Assembly (NCBI RefSeq): GCF_024323335.1
Contig: NC_066581.1
Span: 439,432,281-439,496,280 of the forward strand
DNA from: Lathyrus oleraceus
Lineage: Eukaryota; Streptophyta; Magnoliopsida; Fabales; Fabaceae
Direction of reading: 5' to 3'
Length of the DNA: 64,000 nucleotides
Shown here: one piece after another, positions 9,825 through 21,599 of the stretch
Position numbering within the stretch: the stretch's first letter is position 1
Layout of the letters: each line of letters opens with the position of its first letter
Program-made: the position numbers and the translations under genes
Notes under the pieces: model-generated
Told to the model about the DNA's origin: nothing
What the model saw: the letters and a program-made list of their open reading frames with translations, nothing else
Database searches by the model: none

Positions 9825-12125
9825 AATAGACCCGTTGGACAATAAAAAGAATAGTCCAGGCAAAAAAATGGGCATCCCGGCGAGCAAAGAAAATGAAAAG
9901 GGTTCGGGAAAAAGTTAGGGATTAAAAATGAAAAGATTGTACACCCAGTAAGTTGAAAACCTGAAAAGGAAACTTAGGCAAAAATGTGTATCCCGGTGGA
10001 TTGAAAACCAGAAAGGGCGATCTAGGCAAAAGTTAGGGATTAAGCGAATGACTGCGTTCTGAGTAGTTCTTAATCTCATCTCGTGTCGATAACTGGAAAC
10101 TTTCGAAGGATAGGAAACAGTCCAATCACTTTTTTCAGAAAGTTGATCATCTGGAGGATCTTGAAGATGAGCGAGTCATAGCAGAATTGGAACCCGATTG
10201 AAATCCATTTCACATTGCCATTAGATTAATTTATGCTTTTATCTTTTATACAATTACCTTTTTCCAGGGATTTCTTCCTAATGTAAATGCCTATTCAGAG
10301 GCCATTCAGTCAATAAAATCATGATATTCAGTATATCTCTGTATTCATTTTCATTTCACTATTTTGTTTGCAAAAATGTCGTCCGAATTTTTGATAAACA
10401 TTGCATCATGAAACATAAGAGCTTTACAGGTACATGCTTAAAAAACATTTAAAATTGCTGTAAATTTTAAGTGCTTTGGATCGTCTTTTCAGAACAGGTA
10501 CACTCGGGGCATTTCCTTAAGGCTCCCAACAGATGATCACGGATGTTTTTCTTCAACAGTTGGTATTTGGTATCTGATCCCTGCAAAGTTGGTCCAAGCA
10601 TTGGATTCTTCAATCCCCAGCAGGCTCTCACTACTGTACTCCCCAAACATGTGTTTCAGACTATACACTCCCAGTAGAGTCGACAGTGTCAGACTATATA
10701 TCCCCAGCGGAGTTGACAGTGCTAGACTGTATCTTCCCAGCAGAAGGGGCTACTCCTCATAGTTCGATGCCAAATCGATGATCTCGACGTTAGACCCGTG
10801 GTCCCTTCCTTGGAAGTAGAATCTCGGTACCGTATCGGTGTTTGCTTCCCCTGTTGAGTCGTCTCTCTCACAGATTTTTGGTTGCCAGAACCACCGTCGC
10901 TTTCCTCAGCAGCAAGCTTTCAGTGCCATTCTCTCCCTAGTCAGAGTCTCAGTATTATTATTATTGCTAGAACCCCGCATGGTCGGTCATTCCCCCACAA
11001 AGTTCATTATGTTGTGTATCTCCAACAGCATTGCCAAGGTCCAAAAGATTGTGATCATTTCCCCAGCAGAATTCCTTGCCTCGGCTTGGCGTTCTCTCTA
11101 ACCTAGCATTTCACATCCCTGCATGTAGAATCATATTGCATTGCATCCTCCCAAATCGTGTAGCATTTCCATTTTCATGGAGCATTACGCCATTGAAAAA
11201 TTCAAACATACGCATGTAAAGCATAAGACATTCTCGTTATCCCAAGTGATAAGCCAAAAGTTTGTTTCCAGTGCTCAGACTGAAGGTTGTTCATGACTTA
11301 TCATTCCCAGCAGGGGTTGTTGGCCCACGCGCCGCCTCAATTATCATTTTCCCTATTTCTGCCGATACCGACAAACATGCAAGTTTCCGGTATTCAGACC
11401 GAAGTGGCGTTCAGGCCAGTTTTCCGGTATTCAGACCGAAGTGGCATTAGGCCAATTTTCAGGTATTCAGACCGAAGTGGCGTTCAGGCCAGTTTTTTTC
11501 GGTATTCAGACAGAAGTGGCATTCAGGCCAGATTTTTGGTGTTTAGACCGAAGTGGCATTCAGGCCAATTTCCGGTGTTCAGACCAAAGTGGCATTCAGG
11601 CCAATTTTTTCGATGTTCAGATTGAAAAAGTTTCCGACGTGCAGGTCGATGCAACTTGTGGCATTCAGGTCGGTTTCTAGTATTCAGATCGAAGTGGCAT
11701 TCAGGACAGTTTCCGGTATTCAGACCGAAGTGGCACTCAGGCCAGTTTCCCGGTGTTCAGACCGAAGTGGCATTCAAGCCAGTTTCCTAGTGTTCAGACC
11801 GATGTTTGATAATCTCGTATCTTCCGATGCTCAGATCGAAGTCATCTCCAGTATTCAGATTGATGAGCGGCATTCAGGCCATGGTTATTTCTGTGTTACC
11901 ATTTATTTTGGTATTCAGGCTAACATTCTTTTTTGGTGTTCAGACCGACTCCCACCATACCAGAAGGATTCTATTTTCAAGACCACCTCTTTGCCGATTC
12001 TGACAGGCATTATTCATTCATCTTTTTTACTTCAGTGTAAATTTTCGGGCTTTTATCGTATTCAATCCCTTGATACCTCGAAAGTGCGAAAGTCGTTGTT
12101 ATCTTCATTTCGGGTCTCCTGTTGA
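9825..12125 (+). other. Ogre-1 3' non-coding region
   Basis: No coding frame is recognisable. At about 9870-10040 it has the CTTAGGCAAAAATG / CAGGCAAAAGTTAGGGA words seen at the same place in Ogre-2, Ogre-3 and Ogre-4. At 10600-10760 there are repeats around CAGACTATA and CCCAGCRGAGT. From 11260 it becomes the hairpin array described separately. Confidence 0.8.
11260..11955 (+). repeat. Array of small hairpins with constant RYTCAG-type loop (Ogre-1 3' region)
   Basis: Imperfect tandem repeat with a unit of about 36-38 bp. Each unit holds two inverted repeats around a six-base loop, mostly ATTCAG or GTTCAG: CGGT-loop-ACCG (11388-11401) and TGGC-loop-GCCA (11405-11418). Variants keep pairing: CAGT/ACTG (11269-11282), CGAC/GTCG (11635-11648), CGAT/ATCG (11825-11838). 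It is non-coding. Confidence 0.88.
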
Positions 12126-12140
12126 TTGAATATGGGCAGC
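12126..12140 (+). promoter_or_regulatory. Ogre-1 polypurine-type tract
   Basis: TTGAATATGGGCAGC directly before the 3' LTR. It parallels AAATAGGGGCAGT before the Ogre-2 3' LTR, supporting 12141 as the LTR start. Confidence 0.75.
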
Positions 12141-15100
12141 TGTAATACCCCAAAATGTACCCTACATTTCTTCCTGGAAGCGTGGGATTATATTTCACAC
12201 TGCATTGGCATCATACTAGGTCATACTCATTGCATACTGCATTAGTGACATGGAAATCAAGTTTTGATTGATCACTCCTTAACAGATGGAGCCCACACAA
12301 AGCAAGATTGAGAATAGGACTTCATTCTTTAAGCATACAAGTCTCAAGGGTCTCAGGGGGCTCCAAGTGTCTTATTATGGTCCTCAGTTCATCAATGAAG
12401 GATTCAGAGCTATCAGAGTGTTCATCTGGATTTAATCAGGAAATTAGGGTTTCATGGCTACCTGCAACAGGCAATGTTTGGTTGGAAGTAGAGGGGCTCA
12501 TCCATGTTATGATTAGAGAGGCATCTTGGCCTAGGAAGACTCACAATTATCTCAGAAAGATCCATTGGCAAACGGTGCAATTAGTTTGTGATCATTTTTG
12601 CCCTAAAACTAGGGTTTGGTATAAAATCAGTTCATTTCTGATTCTTTGGGTGAAACTCTTTTCCATGGCCCTCCATGTGTCCACAAGGGTCTACATACAA
12701 AAAATCAACTTTTTATTTGAGCCAGAAGTGCTTCAATTGAGCATTGGAATCGGAATCAGACAGTTTAGGAAAAGTCAACTCCTGAGTTTTTGAGAGTGGA
12801 ATCTCAAAATTCATGCCTAGGGGATCCTACATACGAAATTTGATCAAGGTTGGATCATGGATTCATCATTTAATCAGGAATTGGAAAAGTTACCTAATTT
12901 GGAAATGGTTGACTTTCCATTTAGGGCAAGTTTTCAAGATCGTTGCACTCAGTTTAAGCCCATTTTCCATCAAGATAAAAGCTCCATTTGAAAATTTCTC
13001 CAACATGAAAGTTGTTCCTCTTATTCCTAGCTTTCTAGAGATATAAAGTTTTCTCCATTTGGATTAAGATTGAGAAAGTTATGCTTAGTCAAAGTGAGAC
13101 ATATTTTTAGGACACTTAGAAAAATTTCTGAGTCCAAAGATCTTCAAAGTTTGTCAAGACTTCTTGGCCAGTTTTCTTGCACTTCAAGGAATCATTTGAA
13201 AATATTTTCTTCACAACAATTGTACCTTGCCATGTCCTCTTTCACATCCTTTTGGAATCATCTCATTTGGATCCCTAATTTGAGAGATATATTCATCTAA
13301 AGTTGGCATCATGACTTGAATTTCTAGGCAGATTTTGGGCCTAGCTGGCCCAACCATTTTGCAATGTTGAGACCTGAACTTGAGGCCATTTTTTCACCTT
13401 CTTCCATTCATCATTTCAACTTGTGCTCAACGTGAAAGATGACATACTCCATGAGATCTTTCTACTATTTGCATTATTTCATCATTTGGTGACTTGATCA
13501 TCAAGTTACATGGCCACAAAGTCACCACCTTGGAATGGATTTCTTGCTTGCCAAGTTATGCTGCAAACCAGCCCACATTAGATATCCATTCACTTAAGTT
13601 TGGCCCAAAATAACAACATTTCACATGCCCTCTTTCCACACCTCACTTGGTCTATGGACAAATCATTATTTCAAAGCCCATTAGAACACTTAATCCACCA
13701 TATTTAAAAGATGCAAACCCTAAACCTAAAAGGCATTGGTGAATTTTCGAGCTAGGCCAGGCAGGAGCATTAGAGATCTGTTTTCATCAAGCTTCCACTA
13801 GGTAACCCTCTTGCTTCTCTTCCATGGCCATGTATTGATGTATCATGCTTGCACCATGCTACTTTTATGCTTGCTTACCATGCACATCATCATTACCATG
13901 CCAATCATATGCTTGTGTTATTAATAATTATTTGTGCTGTTGAGTTTTTGCCTTTTCCCGTGTCCATGTTGACCTCTTGTGGTCAACTGTTCTGCATGAT
14001 TTTGCCATTATTTTTACTAAAACAAGTCACCATGTTAATCTACACATTTCATACATGAGATCTGGATTTTATTTCATCTCATTTGGTGCATTATAGTGCT
14101 TGTATTATTGAGTGGAAATTGGAGAAAATTCACTATTTTTCGTGTTCTTGCATGCATGGCATTAGGGTTTTTAGTTTGTGGAAGAAGACGATGACGTGGC
14201 GCTGCGTGAACCATTGGATCTATCATTCATGTTTTAATCCTGGCCGTGCATAACTATTTTGTCTTTTAGTCACTTAAAGTACCCTTGTCCAATTGATAAC
14301 CATGTTACATGAATTTTTTTATTTAAATGTTATTCAAGTGTCACGCTGGTTTAATGATGGTTTGGACTGGGCCTCTGCACCTCTTACTTTCAACACCCCA
14401 CGCCTGGCCCATCAGCATCATTCCTTCCACTTTCATTTTCTTTTTTTAATTCTTACTTTTATTCTATTTTGATTTTAACTAATAAAAAATATTTTCTTTA
14501 TTCATAAAAACATCCAAAAATGTTTTTCATATTTCTTAATGTCTTATTTAATTTTATTTAATTTTTATTTTCGTGTTTATTTAATATTACTCTTTTATTT
14601 TAATTATTTATTCCAAGTGGGCCATTTTAGCATACATTTTACTCTTGATTTTATTTTTATGTCTTAAAATTATTTTTAGCTTTTGATTTTTGGGATGAAG
14701 GTTGACCAATGTCCCTTGGTCAACCTGACCTTTTCTTGGAATTTTATTTCCCATTTTCAATTTATTTTGGATTTATTTTTTACCTAGTTTTGTTGGTTGA
14801 CTTTTGTTTTGACCTCTGTTTTAATTTAATTAATTTATGTACCAATTTTCATTATGTTTAAAATCTTTTTGGGGGATGATGATGCCCTGACCCCACCTTA
14901 CTTAGTTTAATTTTTCATAATTTTCTTGATTAATTTGCTATTTATTTCATATTTTTTAAGTTGACTTGAATTTTCAGTTGACTTCTTTATGATCGATGTT
15001 TGACTTAGGGATTGCTTATGGCAATTGAAGAGATCTTTTGATCCTCCCTTGTTCATCTCATATGCCATGTATTAGAGGCCTTTCATCTTGATTTTATTTG

Positions 15101-16739
15101 GTCCTTACCTCATTTCTTGATTTAATTATTCAATGGCCCTTTTGTGCATTTCTTTTCATCTGTCTGATTCATCTATCATCTTTTATACTTGTTTCTCTCA
15201 TTCATGCTTTCTATTGCTTGATTCTTTAACATATTCATACTCCCATGCATTGTTTAATGCTCCATTATTTCATTCTTTCATTCTTTGATTTGATTATACA
15301 CTTGTTTACTTACCTGATTTGATTGATAACTGTTGCCTACTTGTATGGTGATTGAGGCATATATTCTTATTGTTTGGTTAACTGTTGCCTACTTGTATGA
15401 TGATTGAGGCATATATTCTTATTGTTTGATTGCCATGAACCATCCTCATTCATAACAAATGTACCCCTCTCCCATGAAGTGTATAATATTTATTCTTTCA
15501 TTCTTTATTCATCTGTTAATACAAGAATTAAAACGAGCACCCGATAATCATTTCAAAACAAGATCAAAAGCTCGATCCAACATCGAGTAATCATTTTCAA
15601 AACTTAACAGAAACAGCACGTATTCATCCATTCCCTTGTAAGTCGATTGCTTCATGCATCGCCATCTACCTGTAAGTCGATTGCTTCTGGAATCGCCATC
15701 TACCCTTATCCGTGGCTCCTCTCCTTGCTCCATCCGTCGACTCTTGTTTCGTTTAGGTAGCACCCATTAGGTAGAACCCTTTGTATGATAACATAGGTAG
15801 AATTCCCTTATTCTTTGCATGCTAACATTAGGTAGATGTTCCCTTCTGTAAATCCTAACACATAGGTCCACATTGCATGACAACACTAGGGCAGGGCTTC
15901 CCCACTTTTAGACCTTCCGTGCATCTCCGATCTTGTGGCATGTCAGTCCGTTCTATTACAAAGAGGTAATTGCCTAAGACTCGATTCAGCGAGCTGCGAC
16001 ACCTACTGCTAGGACTTTGAACACGTTGCCCACTTTCCTTTGACACAATTGGTGTCCTATTTTGTAAGTCCGTGTTCAGATGGCAATCCTTAACCCCTAG
16101 TTAGTCGAACTACGACAACTCTGATTCTCATGTTCAGATGAGATACGTAGGCACGAGACGCGATGTCTTGCCGAGTTTGACTGACGACTAACAACTAATC
16201 CTTGCTTGCTTTCACCCTTGTTGCGATTCGTTTCTCTCGCCCTCATTGCGATCGAGACTTTCCCTTTCTCTTGCCCTAGTTGTAATCGAGACCCTTTGTT
16301 CCCGTAGTTAGCTGAACTACATTTTGCTTTGATTCTCATTCCAGATGAGATACGTAGGCATAAGACGCGATGTCTTATCGAGCACACTTCTCTTTCGCCC
16401 ATAGGTAGCCGAGCTACGAAGACTCTGATTCTCATACTCAGATGAGATACGTAGGCAGTGGATGCGACATCCTTGCGATAGTACCTTAGATATACCTACA
16501 CCCTTTAGACTAGAACAACAAGAGTGGATCCCGTAGAGTACTATGGATGCGTATGGGTGCTAATACCTTCCCTTCGCATAATCGACTCCCGAACCCTAGA
16601 TTTGGTTGCGAGACCTTGTCTTTTCCTCTCTTCAGGTTTTCTTCGATCGTTTCCTTTCCCTCCTTTGGGATAAATAACAAACGGTGGCGACTCTTTTGTT
16701 CTTTTTTCCCGCCGGTTGTTTTTTTTCGCAGTTGCGACA
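12141..16739 (+). repeat. Ogre-1 3' LTR (4,599 bp)
   Basis: Starts TGTAATACCCC after a purine tract and ends GTTGCGACA. The first 3 kb are AT-rich and without recognisable genes. A TATA-like CATATTTAAAAG lies near 13700. A duplicated segment of about 60 bp occurs at 15328-15430. The last 650 bp are related to the Ogre-3 LTR and contain three copies of the R/U5 hairpin module, the block GGTGCTAATACCTTCCC (about 16556), a GGGATAAATAA element (16669) and a primer-site echo (16685-16694). Open frames inside it are chance frames. Confidence 0.9.
16098..16460 (+). promoter_or_regulatory. R/U5 hairpin module, three tandem copies (Ogre-1 LTR)
   Basis: Each copy has a CGAACTACG-like box, CTCTGATT or similar, a hairpin, then TACGTAGGCA. 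The hairpins are TCTCAT-GTTCAG-ATGAGA (16126-16143), TCTCAT-TCCAG-ATGAGA (16334-16350) and TCTCAT-ACTCAG-ATGAGA (16430-16447). A smaller hairpin precedes each (GTAGTT-AGCTG-AACTAC at 16304-16320; GTAGC-CGA-GCTAC at 16405-16417). The same module with other stems occurs in the other Ogre-type LTRs. A role in the RNA leader is inferred. Confidence 0.75.
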
Positions 16740-19547
16740 CCATGCAAGCTTGCATCATGCAATTGGCAAAATTGGAAACATTTTAAAGTGTGCAAATATC
16801 ATTCCCAATTGCTATAAATACAAGGCATCTAAGCTCATTTGAAGGATCGCTTGCGCGCCAGCTTTGCCCCCTCTTTTCAAACCCTCACAATCAAAGGAAA
16901 ACCTGAGAATTTTCAATCTGAAAATTGAGTTTGAATCTCACTGTTTGGAGATTCAGAAACTCCAAGATCCAAAGTTTTGTTCCATTGCTAGGCCACTTCA
17001 ACAAGCTTCCTGAAGGTGATCAAGCAATGTTTGAAGCAAGCAAGATCCAGTTCTGCACAACATTGAAGGTATTTTCCAGAAATTTTCTTCTCTTCGATTC
17101 TCACTCAATTCTCATCAATTCTCTTGGGTCTTTGGTTATCTGAAGTCCTACCAATATAGGCAAGAAGATTGAGTTTCTTTGAGGTCAAATCGAAGCAACT
17201 CAGTTGACACACCTCAAAATTCAACTCCTCATATCTTTCTATATATGTGGAGTTAGTTAAAATTGAGGTCAGATTCGTGCTCTACGCCATTTTTTCTATC
17301 AGATCATATCCTCCTTTTTCATATATGTGATGGCGATGACTGAACCAGTCCGGTGAGCCTCGCCTGAGAAGGTGACCGGAGTTTCAGCGCCGGTGGTGTG
17401 CGGGATAGGTTCTGAGCCACCTGATCAGTTCAAATTGTTTTAATCCTGAGCGTTTCTTTTGAACACCCTTGGTATGGCACGCTAACTCGTATGTTTGGTG
17501 GAACGCGTGTTTTATACCACTTGATATGCCACCTCAATTAATGAGGGAGATCAAGTGTCCACGTTTTTTCTGATTATTTGAATTTCATTTAATTTTTTTT
17601 ATTTTCATTAATTCACATTAATTTTAATATTGATCCAAAAAATATGAGTTTCACCAAATTTTTTTAAATAAAATCCTCTTTCATATTTTGAATTAAAATC
17701 ATTTTTTGGATCATTATTAATATTTTTCATGATTTAATTGATTTTGTGAATATTTTTAATTATTTAAAAATACTTTTAAGTCTCCAAAAATTCTGAAATT
17801 TTTTCTCCAAGGACCTTTGACCTTGTTTGACCTATGATAAATCTTAATTTGGCATGAAATTTTTTCTTTGGTGTTTTGATGAGATTTTAGGAATTTGACA
17901 AACCATATTTAATTTAATGCATTATTTTTAGTATTTTTAAATTGAATAAATGCCAAATAATTGTGTTGAGCCATTTTGATTATTTGTATAAGTTTAACTT
18001 GTGTTATTGGGCCTTGGTCAAGGTTGATTTGACTTTGTTAGGTTAAGATCATTGGATTTAGGGGATTGATGGAATGTGCATTCCATCTCCCAAAATGAAT
18101 GAATGATCTTAATTTGGTAAAAGTCATCCTTTGTCCAATTTGAGTATTGATATATTTCCCTCCCTCTTCATCTTATTCCCCTTCTTTGTGCATTCATGCC
18201 ATGGTCCTATGATATCTCAGGGTCCTAAGGCTAGTTGATTGAAAAATCAACATAAGTACGGATGAGATTAGCCCACCTCTTTTGCATATTCTTTTTGTGT
18301 GTGGTATGTTTCATGAGCATAGTCCATTATATTATGTCTCTAACATGCATTAAAACCAAAATTCTATTGCCCGACCTCAAATAGTTGTGACTTCTACATA
18401 AGTCCAATTACGATTGCTTAACATAGCGCTAAATTTTTAATACAAAAGTCGCCTCTTTCATGGTATTGTGTGGAAACTTGACCTTTTTTCCTTCCTTTGT
18501 AAGATATTTTGGTTCAAGGATCCATGCTTGTGATAAGTGGGTTAAGTGTTCTCCAAAGAATGACTTAAACAAAAAGAAGCAAAAGCAATACGAACTTCTA
18601 ACTCATTAACAACTAACATTTAATTTCAAGTCCATTACTTTTGATGCACTTTATCTTTAAGCTTTATTCATTTTCCATTATTCATACCATTCTAATTGTT
18701 TATGTTAATGTCATTTTCACTTTGTCCACTTGAACCATATTTTGTGATATATTTTTCTTGTGTATATTGTGTTTGTTTGTGTGGTCTTTAAACATTAATG
18801 TACATAATAAGAACAAAAACCCTAAAAAACTTCTTGTGTGGACTGTTGGTTTGATTTGAGACAATTGGACTTAGAATTTAGGCAACACTCCCTTTGCAAA
18901 GGACTTGGTCAATGCCAACTTTCATGTAACCAAGTGCTTGTAATTTGAAACTTCATCTGATACATTATTGAAGATCCCTTTGATTTCATTTGCAATATGA
19001 TCATTGTGAAGCTGTTATTTTGAACTTCTGACTTATCGAATTCATTTGTTACATGGGCAAATGTGAAGAAGATCATGGAGGGGCTAAAGCTTGGATGTGG
19101 CTATCTTTATTTGATGCCTTGCTCTTCAAGTTAATATTGTGTGCATTGTTTGTTACTTGATTCTAATGTCCATGGGAATTTGGGGTTTCTATATGACATT
19201 CTTGTCTATTGGATTGCAGCCCATTGGTCAGATCTTTTCAACTCTTAACTTTTAAATTTATGCTTAGTATTAGTCTCTTCATCTCCTCCCCATCTCTTTA
19301 ATTTCAAAATCTCTCCCTCCTTTCAAAAACATCTTTTCTAAAACCAAACTTGTAAATAAACTTAACAATACTTGACTTGAAATTTTCAAAAGCCAAAAAG
19401 AACTAACCCATTTAAACCATTTTCTAGGCCCTTGTGCCTTTCAAACTTAATTTTTGATTAAAAGCAATGCATCCACTTTGAAATTTGTATCACGAACTAC
19501 GAGGTTTTGATCCCTCACTTTTATGTTGGTAAGTAGGCACAAGTCCG
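16740..19547 (+). other. Flanking remnant, probably the LTR of an older Ogre-like element
   Basis: No coding frame is recognised. A TATA box (CTATAAATAC, about 16812) is followed by a CT/CA-rich stretch like a promoter plus leader. The rest is AT-rich. The right end (19491-19543) carries a degraded R/U5 module: CGAACTACG, TTTTGATCCCTCAC, then AAGTAGGCACAAG. That points to the downstream part of an LTR into which copia-2 inserted at 19548 and Ogre-1 at its left. No matching second LTR is visible, so this is inference. Confidence 0.5.
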
Positions 19548-20840
19548 TGTTGGTGTAAGCCCTAGAGGCCAATACTTTTGGTACTTATAACATATCATTT
19601 ATTAATAATAAAAGGCTTTTTTCTTTATTATGTTTGTTTAATAAACTCCCTAGAATAACTAGTCCGTTTAATGTATCAAGTTTGACTTAATCATGAGATC
19701 ACATTAAACATAAGGACACTATTCTTAAAGTTCCGTAGTCGAGCTTTATTGTGAAGTGGGATAACATTAAAGCATTAAGACTATTATGTTTGTAGACTGA
19801 TGATCACATCTCATGGATCATGGATAAAGAGTTATCAAGTCTTAAACATAGGTATGAATACTAAGAGTAATATTTATACCGGATTGACCCGCTATGAGAA
19901 TACTATATAGAAAGTTATGCAAAGTGTCATAAGTTATTTTCATGGTGATAATGGTGTATGCCACTCTTCGACCTGAAACCACTATGGACCCAAGATGTAG
20001 AGTCGAGTGCTTTGTTGCTGATCCAACGTTGTCCGTAACTGGATAACCATAAAGACAGTTGATGGGTACTCCACGAAGCATGCTGAGGGACATGAGTGAC
20101 CTAGATGGAATTTGCCCATACTGCGTAACAGGATAAATGTCTATGGGCCCAATATTGAACTGGACAAGGATGACACGGTCTATACCTTGTGTTCAATATA
20201 GACATAAGAGCAAAGGGGTAATTATACACATAATTATTATCACAGAAGGACTTGTCAGATCACATGACATTTTCGTGACTTGGGTAGCAGTGATGTGTTA
20301 CTAGATACCGCTCACTGTTTATTATGTTAAATGCATGATTTAATATAATTGCCAACGCCGCGAAAACCTATAGGGTCACACATAAAGGATGGATTGATGA
20401 GAGATAGAGCAACTAAGGAACATCGTAAGGTACGGTGTACTTAAGTGGAATACGAAATATGGTAAGGTACCAAATACTTAAGTGATTTTGGCATATTATG
20501 AGATATGGGCCAAAATAAACTTAAGTGGGCTTTTTAGCTTGAAGCCCACACAAGTGTTTCTATAAATAGAACCCTTGGGTAGAAGCATTGTGACTCAAGT
20601 GAACTCTAATTGGAATTTCGTTTCCCTCTCTCTCTCTCACTCAAAGCCTTCATTCATAACAGCTAGCACTGCGATTGAAGAAATCCATTCGTGTGGACTG
20701 AGTAGAGACGTTGTCATCGTTCAACATTCGTGATCGCCACAAGAGGTAACGATTCTATCACTGATCATGCCCATTCGTAAGGATCACTAAATGGAGAAAT
20801 TTTTAAATTCCGCTGCGCCTTGGATGACAATTCTCCTTCA
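19548..20840 (+). repeat. Copia-2 5' LTR (1,293 bp)
   Basis: Starts TGTTGGTGTAAGCCC and ends TTCTCCTTCA just before the primer site. TATA box at 20561-20568. It has the CTTAAG-rich segment that the copia-1 left LTR lacks. Confidence 0.93.
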
Positions 20841-20841
20841 G

Positions 20842-20853
20842 TGGTATCAGAGC
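20842..20853 (+). promoter_or_regulatory. Copia-2 primer-binding site
   Basis: TGGTATCAGAGC, identical to copia-1, one base after the LTR end; initiator Met tRNA type. Confidence 0.93.
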
Positions 20854-21264
20854 TACTTATGAAACCATGAATCTGATAACTGTTTATTTCTTGTATTAAT
20901 ACGATTAAAGAAAGAATGAATCAAAGATTAATTTGAGATCGATCAAGTTATATATATGATATATGTAATGCTGATGCAAAATACATTATATATGATATAG
21001 TGTTCTCGTTTCGTTCATTCAAACACTAAATGGTTGTTTTCCTTTGAGCGATCAATGGTCATTTGCTTCTTGATCCGACATTAGTATGGTGAAGCAATGA
21101 CGTGTTGATCAATCATACTGAATCAACAATCGAGATGTGTTTGACGGTCTGAAATTGGTGCATCAGGGTTAGTGACGGCACAAGGGTTGTGTTGTCAGAG
21201 AGTTATGCAATTGGGGTTGTGACTGCACAAGAGTTGTGCTTTCTAAACACTTTTTGGAACAATG

Positions 21265-21573
21265 TTAACCGGTTAACGCATATGGTTAACCGGTTAACGC
21301 AATACGAAATAAATTTTTTAAGTTTTTCAAACAGTGTTAACCGGTTAACGCATTTGGTTAACCGGTTAACGCAAGACGGAATACAGTTTTCCAAGAGGTT
21401 TTCAAACAGTTTTAACCGGTTAACGTATTTGGTTAACCGGTTAACGCAAGACAGAAAGCAAATTTTGAACAGATTTCAAACAGTGTTAACCGTATAACGC
21501 AAGACAAAAAGAAAATTTTGAACAGATTTCAAACAGTGTTAACCGGTTAACGCATATGGTTAACCGGTTAACG
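21265..21573 (+). repeat. Leader array of TTAACCGGTTAACG palindromes, copia-2
   Basis: Same array as in copia-1 but longer: eight good copies of the palindrome and one decayed copy (TTAACCGTATAACG near 21486). Unit length is about 75 bp, containing two palindromes and a spacer ending in CAAACAGTG. Confidence 0.9.
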
Positions 21574-21599
21574 CAAGGCAAAATTCACCCATTCGGCTA

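Larger units (their letters stand above)
1..16739 (+). mobile_element. Ogre-1: Ty3/gypsy Tat/Ogre-type retrotransposon, 3' part only, split by copia-1
   Basis: The element enters from the left edge in the RNase H part of pol and runs through integrase, a 2.3-kb 3' non-coding region, a purine-rich tract and a 4.6-kb 3' LTR ending in GCGACA at 16739. Copia-1 (2019-9703) interrupts the integrase frame. The 5' LTR, gag and RT lie outside the window. Assignment to Tat/Ogre rests on the pol sequence with its second, plant-type RNase H region, the very long LTR starting TGTAATACCCC, and the tandem-repeat 3' region. Its target duplication cannot be checked because the left end is missing; the right flank begins at 16740. 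Confidence 0.9.

Noticed and set aside
11262..12125. Forward frames of up to 190 codons in the Ogre-1 3' region
   Set aside because: They follow the tandem repeat (a FRYSDRSG-like peptide in all frames) and change frame with unit length.
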